Positions 16,432 to 27,105 are shown, counted from the stretch's first letter. The stretch is DNA of 64,000 bases from Calditrichales bacterium MX18-03 (GCA_021083345.1 JAJGRE010000002.1:930001-994000), one strand, 5' to 3'. Notes: generated by a model not told the origin, from the sequence alone. Made by a program: numbers and translations.

Positions 16432-17523
16432 TCACCTTACATCTTCATTTCGCATATCTATTGTTGCAAACTTCAAACCATCATATTTTACAGGCTGTCC
16501 GGTCTTTTGCGATTTATAGGCCGCCAGAATAATCTGCATTCCCTTTCTGCCTTCCTCGCCGTTGACCAATGGCTCCCTGCCGTCTCTCACTGCCTCAATC
16601 ATGTCCTTATATAAGGGAATATGGCCATAGCCATAAACAGAATCCGGATCATCCTGCTGCTCAAGCAACACATCCTCTTCCTTATCCTTATTATCGGCAA
16701 ATCTCCAGGTTTCTATCTTGTTGACTGCAAGTCCCCCTATGCATGCTGTTCCCCTATCTCCGAAGATGCTCAGGGTTTCCTCAAGATTCTTGGGATATAC
16801 GCAGGCGCTGCCCTCTACTAGTCCTATTGTGCCATTTTTGAACCGGATCAGTATTGTACCAAAATCCTCTGCCTCGATATCCCTTATATAATTCCCGGTT
16901 TGTGCATATACAGTATCAATCTCTCCTCCCAGCATCCACTGTAAAAGGTCGATATTGTGTATGCACTGGTTCATTAAGGTTCCGCCGTCCTGTGCCCATG
17001 TACCGCGCCAAGGCGCCTGCTTGTAATAGTTCATATCTCTGGCCCATAGTATTCGGGCTGTACCGTTGATCAGTTTCCCGAACCGTCCCTCGGTCAAAGC
17101 CTCCCGCAGTTCCACTATGGACTTGTTAAACCTATTCTGATGGCATATGCAGAGCTTAACGCCATTGGCTCTGGCTACCTCTATCATTTCATCAGCATCA
17201 TTGGTTGAAAGAGCCATGGGTTTTTCAACGATTACATGCTTTTGCATATACATACAATACTTCGCAATTTCAGCATGATATCCGCTTTCTGTTGCTATTA
17301 CAACCACATCAATATCAGCTTCTCTAAGCATATCAATATAATTTGCATAGACTGAAGGCGCTGCTGCCGCTGCAACTGCCTGAGCATATTCTATCGAGCG
17401 CTTCTGAGCCCTTTCCACTACATTATCGCATACTGCCTCTAATACAGCAGATTCTCTATTGTGCACCAATGCTTCAACGTGCTTGTACGATATGCGTCCA
17501 CATCCGATTATGGCAAATTTCAT
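16432..17523 (-). CDS. Gfo/Idh/MocA oxidoreductase (WbpB/WlbA-like)
   Basis: The protein has 363 residues from the ATG at 17523 (MKFAIIGCGRIS). The NAD-binding GCGRISYKH loop, the EKPMALS motif with the catalytic Lys, and the GGTLMNQCIHNIDLLQWM segment define the family. WbpB/WlbA oxidises C3 of UDP-GlcNAc-uronic acid to give the 3-keto sugar. The WbpA-, WbpD- and WbpE-like genes just upstream make that role likely. The length is slightly greater than typical WbpB and closer to WlbA. It overlaps the next gene's possible GTG start and is separated from the deacetylase gene by about 95 bases without a feature. Confidence 0.78.
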   Translation of the reverse strand: MKFAIIGCGRISYKHVEALVHNRESAVLEAVCDNVVERAQKRSIEYAQAVAAAAAPSVYANYIDMLREADIDVVVIATESGYHAEIAKYCMYMQKHVIVEKPMALSTNDADEMIEVARANGVKLCICHQNRFNKSIVELREALTEGRFGKLINGTARILWARDMNYYKQAPWRGTWAQDGGTLMNQCIHNIDLLQWMLGGEIDTVYAQTGNYIRDIEAEDFGTILIRFKNGTIGLVEGSACVYPKNLEETLSIFGDRGTACIGGLAVNKIETWRFADNKDKEEDVLLEQQDDPDSVYGYGHIPLYKDMIEAVRDGREPLVNGEEGRKGMQIILAAYKSQKTGQPVKYDGLKFATIDMRNEDVR

Positions 17524-17618
17524 ATTTCCCACACCACTTTCAATTCATCTTCCAAAACAGAATATGATTTGGCTTTCAGCTATAGCATGATGCAATATTA
17601 ACTGAATCATTACTATTA

Positions 17619-18350
17619 CTAATAAATAATTTTACTAAATGATATTATTTCCTCTAAATTTCTAAAGTTCTCTTTAATCTGGGCGTACCTTTCAGGTCTG
17701 GAGCTGTCAATAAAACCCACAAGCTTCTCTTCCATTGTCTCTTCATTGTCTGAATACCAAAATGGATGTGTGAGAATATGGAGTCTGTCATGCTGATCTT
17801 TTTCAATTATCCCAAGAACATCTTCTCTCCAAAGCATTCGGGAGTCGGATAAATATTTGAAATCTTTAAAAAAGCAATCTGAGTAGGTATTTATTATGCC
17901 TTCAAGTTTAACGTTACTCTCCAATATCCATTTCGATGGCCTATGCATTGAAACAGCTGTTATACTTTCACCCAGCAATTCCTCTAGAATATGCTTCTCA
18001 TTATTTATATACAGGTTCAAAGATTTGCTGTCAACTATATCATATCTCTTCTCATCAAAATGAAGTCCGATAGAGTGGCCCAGATCCATGACCTCCATTA
18101 ACATTTCATAGGACCCTCTAGAGAAAACGTTATAAAAATTCGTGGACAGCAGCACAAAATAAGTAGCTCTAACATCTTTGGCATTTTCTATCCTTGCCAG
18201 TTCCAATGCTTTTCTCAAGGAAAAGTCGATATCATGCCTGAGTATGACACATTTTTCTGACTGTGGATATTGGGAATAGCCGGAAAAAGCATAATTCTTA
18301 GACTTCAATAAGTCCAGAAAAATCTCATATTGAGCAAATGTAAACTTCAT
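17619..18350 (-). CDS. Polysaccharide deacetylase-like (NodB-fold) protein
   Basis: The protein has 243 residues, with AGAGG before the ATG. It carries the degenerate NodB metal site: LRHDIDFS (motif 1, with an R-H-D-I-D core), GLHFDEKRYD (second His) and LTHPFWYS (late His-Pro). There is no signal peptide, so it should act in the cytoplasm on a nucleotide sugar or lipid-linked glycan rather than on the finished polymer. Removing an N-acetyl group would free an amine that the adjacent LpxD-like enzyme could re-acylate. This is an inference from gene order only. Confidence 0.7.
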   Translation of the reverse strand: MKFTFAQYEIFLDLLKSKNYAFSGYSQYPQSEKCVILRHDIDFSLRKALELARIENAKDVRATYFVLLSTNFYNVFSRGSYEMLMEVMDLGHSIGLHFDEKRYDIVDSKSLNLYINNEKHILEELLGESITAVSMHRPSKWILESNVKLEGIINTYSDCFFKDFKYLSDSRMLWREDVLGIIEKDQHDRLHILTHPFWYSDNEETMEEKLVGFIDSSRPERYAQIKENFRNLEEIISFSKIIY

Positions 18351-18372
18351 TTGTTACCTCTCTGAACCGTTA

Positions 18373-19704
18373 CTAGAGCAGTTCGATATTGCCCCTGTTC
18401 TTTACATGTTTCATAGCATTTTTGGTGTCGAAGACATAGTTTGAATGAGCCTGCACAAATTCATAGTCCACATTCGTATGAGCTGTCGTAATGACTACTA
18501 AATCTGCACCTTCTAAAGCTTCAATGCTCAGCTCGCTGATCCTAGTCTTGGATTTTCCTTTATATTGGTAGGACTTAACATATGGGTCATAATAGTCTAC
18601 CGTGCAGCCTTCCTTTTCAAATTTCTCAATAACCTTCAAAGCCGGGCTTTCTCTATAATCATCAATATCTTGCTTGTATGCTGCCCCAAGAACAAATATT
18701 CTTGAACCGTTAAGAGGCTTTCTGAATCTGTTTAGTATTTTACTGCATCTTTCAACGACATACTCCGGCATATAATTGTTTATTTCGCCTGATATCTCAA
18801 TCAGTCTTGTGTGATAATCATATTCTCTGGCCTTCCATGTCAGGTAATATGGGTCCAACGGAATGCAATGCCCTCCTAACCCAGGCCCCGGATAGAAAGC
18901 CTGGAATCCATATGGCTTTGTCTTGGCTGCATCGATGACCTCCCACACGTTTATCCCCATTTTTTCGCAGATTATTGCCATTTCATTTGCCAAGCCGATA
19001 TTGATATTCCTATAAGTATTTTCTAGTATCTTTTCCATTTCTGCAACCTTGGGTGAAGATACTTCCAAAACTTCTCCTTCCAATACATTCCTATACATCA
19101 TCGCCGCGATTTCTGTGGAATCTTTTCCGACTCCGCCCACAACTTTAGGCGTATTCTTGGTTTTATAAATTAGATTGCCTGGATCGACTCTTTCCGGTGA
19201 AAATGCAAGGAAGAATTCCTCCCCACATTTTAGGCCTGAACCCTCCTCCAGCAGTGGCAGAAGCAGCTCCTCTGTTGTTCCCGGGTAAGTAGTGCTTTCC
19301 AGTACGACTATAGATCCTTTCTTAAGATATTTTGCCACTTCAATAGTGGAATTCTTAACATAGCTTATATCCGGCTGCTGATACTCATCTAATGGCGTAG
19401 GAACACAAATCGCAATAAAATCTGCATCTTTTACAATGGAAAAATCAGTCGTTGCATTTAGCAATCCTTGTCTCACAATTTCCTTAAGTTCAGCATCAAC
19501 AACATCGCCTATATAATTAATGCCTTCATTTACCATTTCGACTTTAGACTCCTGTACATCGAAACCTACGGTTTTATACCCTGCCTTTGCCTTCTCTACT
19601 GCAAGGGGCAATCCTACATATCCTAAGCCAATAACTGCAACAGTTGCTGTCCTATTCTTGATTTTTTCCAATAATATCCCTTTTATCTCATTCCTTTTAT
19701 TCAT
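18373..19704 (-). CDS. wbpA: UDP-N-acetyl-hexosamine 6-dehydrogenase (WbpA-like)
   Basis: The protein has 443 residues, with GGAGTAGG before the ATG. It contains VIGLGYVGLPLA (NAD site), CVPTPLD, ESTTYPGTTEE, and the catalytic Cys in GPGLGGHCIPLDPYYL. The UDP-binding C-terminal domain ends with a GADLVVITTAH motif. This enzyme oxidises C6 of UDP-GlcNAc twice to give UDP-GlcNAcA, the first step to 2,3-diamino-2,3-dideoxy-uronic acids. Its neighbours supply the next steps: a WbpB-like oxidoreductase, WbpE-like aminotransferase and WbpD-like acetyltransferase. No WbpI-like C2 epimerase is in the window, so the product may stay in the gluco configuration. Confidence 0.88.
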   Translation of the reverse strand: MNKRNEIKGILLEKIKNRTATVAVIGLGYVGLPLAVEKAKAGYKTVGFDVQESKVEMVNEGINYIGDVVDAELKEIVRQGLLNATTDFSIVKDADFIAICVPTPLDEYQQPDISYVKNSTIEVAKYLKKGSIVVLESTTYPGTTEELLLPLLEEGSGLKCGEEFFLAFSPERVDPGNLIYKTKNTPKVVGGVGKDSTEIAAMMYRNVLEGEVLEVSSPKVAEMEKILENTYRNINIGLANEMAIICEKMGINVWEVIDAAKTKPYGFQAFYPGPGLGGHCIPLDPYYLTWKAREYDYHTRLIEISGEINNYMPEYVVERCSKILNRFRKPLNGSRIFVLGAAYKQDIDDYRESPALKVIEKFEKEGCTVDYYDPYVKSYQYKGKSKTRISELSIEALEGADLVVITTAHTNVDYEFVQAHSNYVFDTKNAMKHVKNRGNIELL

Positions 19705-19709
19705 ACTGC

Positions 19710-20288
19710 CTACTCCTTTAAAATCAGCTTTCTGTCTGTCTTTTCATATTTTTTATTACACAAATCACAATTATATTCATTTTGTACATTCTGTAGTTTA
19801 TTTCCACACTCACATACATAACCAACTACTCTGGCAGGATTCCCAACTACCAGTGTATAATCAGGAACATCTTTTGTCACTACTGCCCCTGCCCCTATAA
19901 ATGCATATTTGCCAATACTGTAACCACACACAATTGTTGCATTGGCACCAATTGATGCTCCTTTTTTAATCAGTGTTTTCCTGTATTCTTCTTTTCTCTC
20001 GATAAAGCTTCTAGGATTTATTACATTGGTAAATACACAGGAAGGTCCTAGGAAAACATCGTCTTCGCATATTACGCCTGTATATACAGATACATTATTC
20101 TGAATCTTGACATTATTACCCAAAACAACTCCTGGAGATATAACAACATTTTGCCCTATATTACACCGCTCGCCTATTATTGAATTCTGCATAACGTGGC
20201 TAAAATGCCATATTTTAGTGCCTTCACCTATCTGGCATGGCTCATCGATATAGCTGGATTCATGTACATAGTATTTATTCTTTTTCAT
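19710..20288 (-). CDS. wbpD: UDP-3-amino-sugar N-acetyltransferase (WbpD-like) with zinc ribbon
   Basis: The protein has 192 residues from the ATG at 20288, overlapping the aminotransferase gene by 14 bases. Its hexapeptide left-handed helix includes [24 protein letters not shown] and [12 protein letters not shown], all characteristic of WbpD and WlbB. It transfers acetyl from acetyl-CoA to the 3-amino group of UDP-GlcNAc(3NH2)A. A C-terminal CEC...CDLC cysteine set (about residues 160-180) looks like a small zinc ribbon, seen in some members of this family. The tight overlap with WbpE and the 6-base gap to WbpA indicate one transcription unit. Confidence 0.87.
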   Translation of the reverse strand: MKKNKYYVHESSYIDEPCQIGEGTKIWHFSHVMQNSIIGERCNIGQNVVISPGVVLGNNVKIQNNVSVYTGVICEDDVFLGPSCVFTNVINPRSFIERKEEYRKTLIKKGASIGANATIVCGYSIGKYAFIGAGAVVTKDVPDYTLVVGNPARVVGYVCECGNKLQNVQNEYNCDLCNKKYEKTDRKLILKE

Positions 20289-21480
20289 ATTCTTCACCAA
20301 ATCTCTTCAAGGCTCTCACAATATATTCTTTTTCTTTCAATGTCAATTCTGCAAACATGGGTATTGCAAAGGTTCGGTAGGATAGATATTCAGCATTAGG
20401 CATGTCTCCGGGCTTGTATCCAAGGCTTGCATATACCTTTTGCAGATGTAAAGGAACCGGATAGTATATGCCAGTAGCTATACCTCTATCCTTAAGATAT
20501 TGTACAACCTCTTCTCTTCTCTCTGACTGAAGCATATACAAATGATACACATGTCTTGTGAAATCACTTTCATAGGGGGTTACAAAATCAGTGCCAGCCA
20601 GATTCATGTTATAATACTGAGCACATTCCCTTCTTTTTTCATTCCATATGTCAAGATAAGGAAGCTTTACCCTAAGAATTGCAGCTTGTAACTCATCCAG
20701 CCTAGAATTATATCCAATAAGGTAATTATAATACTTAAGGGGGTTATAAACCGTGTTGTCTGCGTTATTATCCTCTTCTACATCTTCTATGATATTTTCT
20801 AGAAGATTGTATGCTTTTCTTCCGTTCTCTCCACTGCCATGTGTTCTTAAACCTTTGCATATGGTCGCCAGTTCATCATTGTTTGTCACAATTATACCCC
20901 CGTCACCTGCACAGCTAAGGTTTTTTGTCGGAAAAAATGAAAAACAGGCTATGTCACCTAAAGTGCCTATTTTTTTGCCCTTGTATTCGCCCCCAACTGC
21001 CTGGCAGGCATCTTCAATGACCTTAAGGTTATATTCTCGGGCAATTTCATTTATTTTGTCCATATCTGCACTCTGTCCGAATATGTGCACCGGCATTATA
21101 GCTCTGGTTTTAGATGTAATTTTCTCTTCTATCCTATCAGTATCAATATTAAAAGTATCTCTTCTTACATCTACAAATACTGGAATAGCTCCGACTGATG
21201 AGATACTTTCAGCTGTGGCGAAAAAAGTATAGGTAGAGGTTATAACCTCATCACCGTCTCCGATGCCCAAAGCCTTAAGTGCTATAACCAAAGCATCTGT
21301 CCCGTTGGCTACTGAAATAGAATGTTCTACTCCCAAATAATTCCTGAACTCTTTTTCAAAGGCCTTTACATTGTCACTTAAAATATAATTTGCAGATGAT
21401 AATACATCAAGCGTTTTCTTGTTCACTTCAGCTCTTATTGCTTCATACTGCGTCTTTAAGTTTATTAAAGGTATTTGCAT
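20275..21480 (-). CDS. wbpE: PLP-dependent sugar aminotransferase (WbpE-like)
   Basis: The protein has 401 residues from the ATG at 21480 ([15 protein letters not shown]). A GTG three codons upstream is an alternative. It is a DegT/DnrJ/EryC1/StrS family member with [18 protein letters not shown], an [13 protein letters not shown] phosphate-site region and the PLP lysine in [14 protein letters not shown]. Family WbpE enzymes transfer an amino group to the C3 ketone of UDP-3-keto-GlcNAcA, working with WbpB. A serine- and acid-rich segment (VEEDNNADN, about residue 225) is an insertion relative to shorter members. It lies 23 bases after the GT4 gene. Confidence 0.87.
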   Translation of the reverse strand: MQIPLINLKTQYEAIRAEVNKKTLDVLSSANYILSDNVKAFEKEFRNYLGVEHSISVANGTDALVIALKALGIGDGDEVITSTYTFFATAESISSVGAIPVFVDVRRDTFNIDTDRIEEKITSKTRAIMPVHIFGQSADMDKINEIAREYNLKVIEDACQAVGGEYKGKKIGTLGDIACFSFFPTKNLSCAGDGGIIVTNNDELATICKGLRTHGSGENGRKAYNLLENIIEDVEEDNNADNTVYNPLKYYNYLIGYNSRLDELQAAILRVKLPYLDIWNEKRRECAQYYNMNLAGTDFVTPYESDFTRHVYHLYMLQSERREEVVQYLKDRGIATGIYYPVPLHLQKVYASLGYKPGDMPNAEYLSYRTFAIPMFAELTLKEKEYIVRALKRFGEEYEKE

Positions 21481-21503
21481 CTTCTTCACCGTCCCATTAT
21501 CCG

Positions 21504-22733
21504 TTAGTCTTCCAATATTACTTGTTCCAGTCTTTGAGTCAGCACTTCAAAATCAAAATCCTGAGCTGCTTTCAAAGCATTTTTGCAATAAGCATCATAT
21601 TCTTCCGAAGGCATATTATAGAACTTTAGTATGCCCTCCGCCAAGGCTTCGGCAGAGCCGCCTTTTACTGTAATTCCACAATCATATTGCTTCAAAATAT
21701 CATATCCGCATTCTATATTTGACAAAGTTGGCTTTCCTGATGCGAGATACTCAAAAAGCTTATTGGGGCTAAGCCCGTATTTATATAAATTGATGTTCTG
21801 ACCTGTAAAGACGTTTAGACTTGACTTGCTTAATATATATGGTATATTCTTTTTGCCCACAGAACTCTTGAAGAATACATTATTAATACCATTAAGCATT
21901 ACATATTGTTCCAGTTCATCCTTTTGATATCCTTCTCCGAACAAAATGAATCTGATATCCTTTATACCTTTATCCTGTATGATTTTGGCGGACTCCACCA
22001 AGAAATTCAAGGCATTCGCTTTCCCCATGGATCCTGTATAAGTGATCCTAAAGGTATCGTCATCGTCTAAATGGCTGTCATTTAGGACATGGCACTCTTT
22101 GTTGATGTTGAACTCCTTCAAATCTACACCGTTATTGATATACCTTACTCTTGATGCATCGATGCCTATACTCTCAACATAATCTTTCCCACCTGGAAAT
22201 GTGAAAACAAGCTTGTCGGCATTTTTATATACAAACTTTTCTATCCAGTACATAAGCATTGCAGTTATGCCGTTTTTACTGATCTGCCCCATGGCTACCA
22301 GAGTCTCAGGCCAAAGGTCTCTTGTTTCAGCTATAAACTTGGCTTTATATCTTTTTGCCAATCCATAACCAGCCAGCCATGTAAATGGGTGAACAGATGA
22401 TGCATATATTAAATCCGGCTTTTCTGTGTCAAATGCCCTGGATACTGATAGGAGCCTGACTGCATATTCAATCATGTTCAGTACCCTGGCCTTGCTGTTA
22501 CCGAAATAACTACGAACTCTTATAAAAACAAACGGAATACCGTCAAAGACATTAAGCAAATACTTGCTCTGATCCTGAATCAGGTTTTCTTTTGCATCAT
22601 GCCGGGAACTTGCGGCGAACACCTTTACCTTGTAGCCTTTGGCTATCAGGTTCTCAGCGAATTTGTAATGCCTTATGGCACCGGTAATCTCCGGTGGACC
22701 CGCATAATGATTTAGAATCCAGATGCTCCTCAA
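21504..22733 (-). CDS. Family 4 glycosyltransferase (WbuB-like)
   Basis: The protein has 409 residues. The TTG at 22733 is chosen because GAGGAG lies 9 bases upstream and the TTGA overlap with the PglD-like stop implies coupling. It has two GT-B domains, with the donor-site ETRDLWPETLVAMGQ block, NNGVDLKEF, FTGSMGKANAL-like and YKYGLSPNKLFEYLASGKP motifs. These resemble WbuB-type transferases that add an aminosugar to a lipid-linked diamino sugar. It most likely adds the second residue onto undecaprenyl-diphospho-bacillosamine. It is the only GT4 enzyme seen in the locus, so the repeat unit may be short or further transferases may lie elsewhere. Confidence 0.82.
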   Translation of the reverse strand: MRSIWILNHYAGPPEITGAIRHYKFAENLIAKGYKVKVFAASSRHDAKENLIQDQSKYLLNVFDGIPFVFIRVRSYFGNSKARVLNMIEYAVRLLSVSRAFDTEKPDLIYASSVHPFTWLAGYGLAKRYKAKFIAETRDLWPETLVAMGQISKNGITAMLMYWIEKFVYKNADKLVFTFPGGKDYVESIGIDASRVRYINNGVDLKEFNINKECHVLNDSHLDDDDTFRITYTGSMGKANALNFLVESAKIIQDKGIKDIRFILFGEGYQKDELEQYVMLNGINNVFFKSSVGKKNIPYILSKSSLNVFTGQNINLYKYGLSPNKLFEYLASGKPTLSNIECGYDILKQYDCGITVKGGSAEALAEGILKFYNMPSEEYDAYCKNALKAAQDFDFEVLTQRLEQVILED

Positions 22734-23419
22734 TCCCAACCACTCCTCGTCATATGCAATTTTGCAGGTTTCTGCACAACCAATTTTTTCGCCGGAATCC
22801 CAATATATGTGCCGGCCTCCTTAATATCCCCAATTACTACAGCGCCTGCACCAATGATACAGCCTCCTGTTATGTTTATATTATTAATCACAGCGCTGCC
22901 GACTCCCAACCATGTACCTTTACCAATACCAACATTACCGCCGGTATGAACACCCGGCGATAAATGAACATACGCTTCCAGGATATTATCATGATCGATC
23001 GTTGCTCCAGTATTGACGATGCAGCCGCTGCCAACCCTGCTGCTGCAATTGATAACGACGCCAGCCATCACAACCGTACCGGTCCCGACTTCAACCTGTT
23101 CTCCAATAACAGCGCAGGGATGAATCAGTACAGGTATGTTTGCACCAGCTTCTTCAAGCTGGGTCTGTACCTTCTCCCTAATTTTATTATCACCGATTGC
23201 TACTATGACGTCGTATTCCGCAATATAGCGAGAAGCCTCGCTTGATCTGCCAATGACATCCATACCCAAAGGAGGCTGTATATCCACATTGTCATCCAGA
23301 AAAGCAATATACTGCCAATTGTGCATGCTGATTGCTATATCTGCCACTACCTTGCCATGGCCGCTAGCACCGATAATGAGAAGTTTGTCTTTGGTTTTCC
23401 TGTCATACCTATTGCTCAT
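22730..23419 (-). CDS. pglD: PglD/NeuD-type sugar O/N-acetyltransferase
   Basis: The protein has 229 residues. The N-terminal Rossmann-like nucleotide-binding part (LLIIGASGHGKVVADIA) is followed by a hexapeptide beta-helix with the catalytic His in NTGATIDHDN and the VHLSPGVHTGGNV turn, as in PglD. PglD acetylates the 4-amino group of UDP-2-acetamido-4-amino-2,4,6-trideoxyglucose to make UDP-diacetamido-bacillosamine. The adjacent PglC-, PglE- and PglF-like genes complete this route. The C-terminus extends slightly past the family norm and overlaps the next gene by 4 bases. Confidence 0.87.
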   Translation of the reverse strand: MSNRYDRKTKDKLLIIGASGHGKVVADIAISMHNWQYIAFLDDNVDIQPPLGMDVIGRSSEASRYIAEYDVIVAIGDNKIREKVQTQLEEAGANIPVLIHPCAVIGEQVEVGTGTVVMAGVVINCSSRVGSGCIVNTGATIDHDNILEAYVHLSPGVHTGGNVGIGKGTWLGVGSAVINNINITGGCIIGAGAVVIGDIKEAGTYIGIPAKKLVVQKPAKLHMTRSGWD

Positions 23420-23427
23420 ATGCTCAC

Positions 23428-24099
23428 TTATCCTTCTGTATTTCCTTTGAACGGCTCCATCGTTGCTGAGTCTGCAGCGTTAATGCCTTCTCTTACGAAA
23501 ACCTTCTTCATGGTCAAAAGAATGATCTTCAAGTCACCGTAAAAGGTTATATTGTCTACATACGCCACATCCATATTAAACTTGCTTTCCCAGCTAATCG
23601 CATTCCGGCCGTTAACCTGGGCCAGTCCCGACAGCCCTGGTCTCACCTCATGCCGACGTTTCTGATGCTCATTATACAGCTCCAGGTACTCGACAAGCAA
23701 TGGCCTCGGGCCGACGATGCTCATATCACCTTTAAGAATGTTCAAAAGCTCAGGCAGCTCATCGAGAGACGTTGATCTCAAGAATCTCCCGAACTTTGTA
23801 AGTCTTATACTGTCCGGCAAAAGGACACCGGCTTCATCTCTTTCATCAGTCATTGTCCTGAACTTATAAAGGGTGAATAGCTTTCCATTCAACCCGGGAC
23901 GATTCTGCTTGAATATCACAGGCGACCCCAGCTTTAGCCTTACGAGCAGCGCTGTAAACAATAAGACAGGCGATAAGGCGATAATTGCACCCAGCGACAA
24001 TATAAAGTCCATCGGCCTCTTGAAATGCTTTCTGTATACTGAACCTCCGGTAGGCTTTGCTATAGGAGCTTTTGCATCCGGCCTTATCTGAGTCTGCAT
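23428..24099 (-). CDS. pglC: Initiating phosphoglycosyl transferase (PglC-like)
   Basis: The protein has 223 residues from the ATG at 24099, with GGAGG 5 bases upstream, starting 2 bases after the aminotransferase stop. One re-entrant membrane helix ([20 protein letters not shown], about residues 33-52) precedes the cytoplasmic catalytic domain. Visible motifs are LYKFRTM, the Asp-Glu pair in [24 protein letters not shown] and [14 protein letters not shown]. It transfers phospho-bacillosamine to undecaprenyl phosphate and so starts the lipid-linked glycan. The context of PglD, PglE and PglF supports diacetamido-bacillosamine as its donor sugar. Confidence 0.88.
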   Translation of the reverse strand: MQTQIRPDAKAPIAKPTGGSVYRKHFKRPMDFILSLGAIIALSPVLLFTALLVRLKLGSPVIFKQNRPGLNGKLFTLYKFRTMTDERDEAGVLLPDSIRLTKFGRFLRSTSLDELPELLNILKGDMSIVGPRPLLVEYLELYNEHQKRRHEVRPGLSGLAQVNGRNAISWESKFNMDVAYVDNITFYGDLKIILLTMKKVFVREGINAADSATMEPFKGNTEG

Positions 24100-24101
24100 A
24101 C

Positions 24102-25211
24102 CTACCTCCATAAATCTTTGATTATCTTCACAATTCTTTTCAAATCTTCATCCGTCATTTTTGTATCGCTTGGCAGGCAAACGCCGTTCTGAAATATATT
24201 TTCCGAAACGTCTTCGCCAATATAATCATACTTTGCGAAAAATGGCTGCAAATGCATGGGCTTCCATATAGGCCTCGACTCAATGTTCTCTTTTTCCAGG
24301 GCCTCCATGATATCCAGAGGCCTTACTTTACCCTTTACTGTTATACAGCTTAACCAGTAGTTCGGTTCATCCCAGTCATTGGAGGGCATCATCTTGATCC
24401 CTTCCAACGCTCCAAGTTCCTGCCTGTAGAACTCATATATCTCAGTTTTCTTCCTGACTCTCTGATCTAACACTTGAAGCTGCCCTCTGCCGATGCCGGC
24501 AACAATATTGCTCATTCTGTAGTTATAGCCCAACTCGCTATGCTGGTAATGTCTTGCTGGATCTCTGCTCTGGGTTGCCCAGAACCTTACCTTCGCGATG
24601 CGTTCTTCATTGTCAGATATGAGCATTCCACCCCCCGAGGTGGTGATGATTTTGTTTCCGTTGAAAGAGAAGACACCATAATCGCCTATTGTTCCTGTTT
24701 GTCTACCTTTATACAGCGTTCCCAGGCTCTCAGCAGCATCCTCAATGAGCATTGTATTATATTTCCTGCATATCGCAGTAATCTTATCCATATCCGCTGA
24801 TAACCCGTAAAGATGAACAATTAGGACCGCCTTTGGCGTATACTTTTCAAAAGCCTTCTCCAGTGCAGTTGGACTCATGTTCCATGTTTCATAGTCACTG
24901 TCAATAAATACCGGAATCGCATTCTGATATACTATCGGGTTGGCTGTAGCAGAGAAAGTCAATGTGGGACAAAATACGATATCTCCGTCGCCTACGCCCA
25001 CGGCCTTAAGGGCCATATGAATGGCCGCAGTTCCTGAACTGAGTGCTGCAGCTTCCCTAGCTCCGACTCTGAGTGCCAGCTCCTTCTCAAACTCATTGAC
25101 ATTTTTGCCAAGAGGCGCTATCCAATTGGTATCAAATGCCTCCCGTATATATTGCATCTCATAGCCTTCATCGCTCATATGGGGTGACGAAAGGTAAACT
25201 CTATTTGCCAT
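24102..25211 (-). CDS. pglE: UDP-4-keto-sugar aminotransferase (PglE-like)
   Basis: The protein has 369 residues, with GGAAGGAAG before the ATG. It is a DegT-family aminotransferase with [30 protein letters not shown] and a PLP-lysine region [16 protein letters not shown]. PglE adds an amino group from glutamate to C4 of UDP-2-acetamido-2,6-dideoxy-4-ketoglucose. The gene is between the dehydratase and the PGT gene, in pathway order. It is clearly different from the WbpE-like aminotransferase in the same operon, which has PTKNL at its lysine site. Confidence 0.87.
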   Translation of the reverse strand: MANRVYLSSPHMSDEGYEMQYIREAFDTNWIAPLGKNVNEFEKELALRVGAREAAALSSGTAAIHMALKAVGVGDGDIVFCPTLTFSATANPIVYQNAIPVFIDSDYETWNMSPTALEKAFEKYTPKAVLIVHLYGLSADMDKITAICRKYNTMLIEDAAESLGTLYKGRQTGTIGDYGVFSFNGNKIITTSGGGMLISDNEERIAKVRFWATQSRDPARHYQHSELGYNYRMSNIVAGIGRGQLQVLDQRVRKKTEIYEFYRQELGALEGIKMMPSNDWDEPNYWLSCITVKGKVRPLDIMEALEKENIESRPIWKPMHLQPFFAKYDYIGEDVSENIFQNGVCLPSDTKMTDEDLKRIVKIIKDLWR

Positions 25212-25257
25212 ATACTAACTTCCTTCCTCCAGCAATACCGGATGCCTGGTCACTCTT

Positions 25258-27105
25258 CTATCTTGCTGTTGCGACTTCATCATTTGCGACACTATAATTG
25301 AGAACAATTCTGCCGATACTATCCTTAATCTTCTGTGGGCAGTCAAGATTCTCCTCCATTCCGGCAATCTTTTCTATCAATTCGTCGTAGTTGATTTCCA
25401 GGGGCTTCGCTATGAAAATGCTTTTGTGCCTTGTACGTTCTATCCCTTCTTCTGCCAGCAGAAGCTCTTCATATAGCTTTTCACCTGGTCTCAAGCCAGT
25501 AAATTCAATCATAATATCCGTATCCGGTTCAAAGCCCGACAGCTTTATCAAATCTCTTGCCAGATCAACGATCTTTACAGACTCACCCATATCCAATATG
25601 AAGATTTCACCGCCCCTAGCCATAGCTCCTGCTTGTATGACAAGCCTTGCTGCTTCAGGTATGGTCATAAAGTATCTAGTTATTTCCGGATGCGTTACGG
25701 TAACTGGTCCACCTGCTTCTATCTGCTTCTTGAAAAGAGGAATAACGCTACCGTTGCTGCCTAACACATTACCGAATCTTACAGCCGCAAACTGCGTCTG
25801 GCTGCACTTATCCATTGCCTGAATGATCATCTCTGCAACTCTCTTTGATGCACCCATAATATTCGTTGGGTTTACCGCTTTGTCTGTGGAAATAAGCACA
25901 AATCTTTTCGTTCCATATTTATCAGCACATTGTGCAACATTCAGCGTGCCCCTAATGTTGTTTTTTACCGCTTCCCCTGGGCTGACTTCCATTAGTGGTA
26001 CATGCTTATGTGCCGCTGCGTGGAATACCACACCAGGTCTGTAATTGTCAAAGATCTGCTCCATTCTTATTTTGTCTCTGACAGAAGCAATTATTACTTC
26101 CATACGTAGCTTGTCCTTGAAGGAGCGGCTCAACTCCTGCTGAAGTTCATAGGCACCATTTTCATAGATGTCCAGTATGATTAACTGCTTTGGATGGAAT
26201 CTTGCGATCTGTCTGCACAGCTCAGATCCGATGGAACCTCCGCTGCCGGTAACCAAAACAACCTCATTTCTAATGTAGCTGGATATTTCTTTTATATTGA
26301 GATCTACTTCATCTCTTCCCAGCAAGTCTTCAATATTTACATCCCTTATGCTCTTGATGCTTACAGCCTCGTTGATGATTTCATACATCCCCGGTAGAGT
26401 TTTTAGCTTGCACTTTGTTTCCTTGCATAACTTCAGTATTTTTCGAAGTTCACTTTTAGAGACGGAAGGCAGTGCTACAATTATCTCATCAATATTGTAT
26501 TCTTTGACTGCATTCTTTATTAAGACTCTGCCGCCAACTATCGGAATCCCATGAATCCTTGCCCTGTGCTTCTTGTCATCATCATCAATTGCTATGACAG
26601 GCATGCTCTTCAATTCAGCATGCTTTTGAAGTTCCCGTATTACCATGGATCCTGCTTCACCGGCTCCAATGACCATAACCCTTGAAACATCATTTCTGTC
26701 CTTTGTTACGAAATTTCTCACTCTTCTGCTTATTCGGTAGCTTAATCTTACTCCACCGAGTGTCAGGAATGTCAGTATACAGGCTATGGCATAAACTGTC
26801 CTGGGCAGCCTGATATCGAAAAACAATCCAAACAAGAAGGTAAGAACCCCTTCTATGGACACAGCGAAAGCAAGCTGCAGCATTTCATCAATGCTCGCAT
26901 ACCGCCATAGACTTCTATACAGCCCAAAAATGTAATAGACAGCAATCTTTATCCCTGTAAGGTATATCATCGAATTCAAAAAAATATCCATAAATTGTTT
27001 TGGTATATTTCCGTCAAACCTGAAAACCAAAGCAACATATATACATACATTTACCAGTACTATATCCGTGACAAAAAGTAATAGCTTTCTCACATTCGCT
27101 TTCAT
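25258..27105 (-). CDS. pglF: UDP-GlcNAc 4,6-dehydratase (PglF/CapD-like)
   Basis: The protein has 615 residues. Four N-terminal membrane helices (residues about 8-125) are followed by a first Rossmann-like domain (VMVIGAGEAGSMVI). The C-terminal SDR dehydratase domain has the NAD motif TGSGGSIGSELCRQI, HAAAHKHVPLME, the catalytic ISTDKAVNPTN segment with Asp-Lys in place of the usual Tyr, and RFGNVLGS. It turns UDP-GlcNAc into the 4-keto-6-deoxy sugar, the first step of bacillosamine synthesis at the membrane. The layout and length match PglF and CapD. It is followed after 47 bases by the PglE-like gene. Confidence 0.9.
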   Translation of the reverse strand: MKANVRKLLLFVTDIVLVNVCIYVALVFRFDGNIPKQFMDIFLNSMIYLTGIKIAVYYIFGLYRSLWRYASIDEMLQLAFAVSIEGVLTFLFGLFFDIRLPRTVYAIACILTFLTLGGVRLSYRISRRVRNFVTKDRNDVSRVMVIGAGEAGSMVIRELQKHAELKSMPVIAIDDDDKKHRARIHGIPIVGGRVLIKNAVKEYNIDEIIVALPSVSKSELRKILKLCKETKCKLKTLPGMYEIINEAVSIKSIRDVNIEDLLGRDEVDLNIKEISSYIRNEVVLVTGSGGSIGSELCRQIARFHPKQLIILDIYENGAYELQQELSRSFKDKLRMEVIIASVRDKIRMEQIFDNYRPGVVFHAAAHKHVPLMEVSPGEAVKNNIRGTLNVAQCADKYGTKRFVLISTDKAVNPTNIMGASKRVAEMIIQAMDKCSQTQFAAVRFGNVLGSNGSVIPLFKKQIEAGGPVTVTHPEITRYFMTIPEAARLVIQAGAMARGGEIFILDMGESVKIVDLARDLIKLSGFEPDTDIMIEFTGLRPGEKLYEELLLAEEGIERTRHKSIFIAKPLEINYDELIEKIAGMEENLDCPQKIKDSIGRIVLNYSVANDEVATAR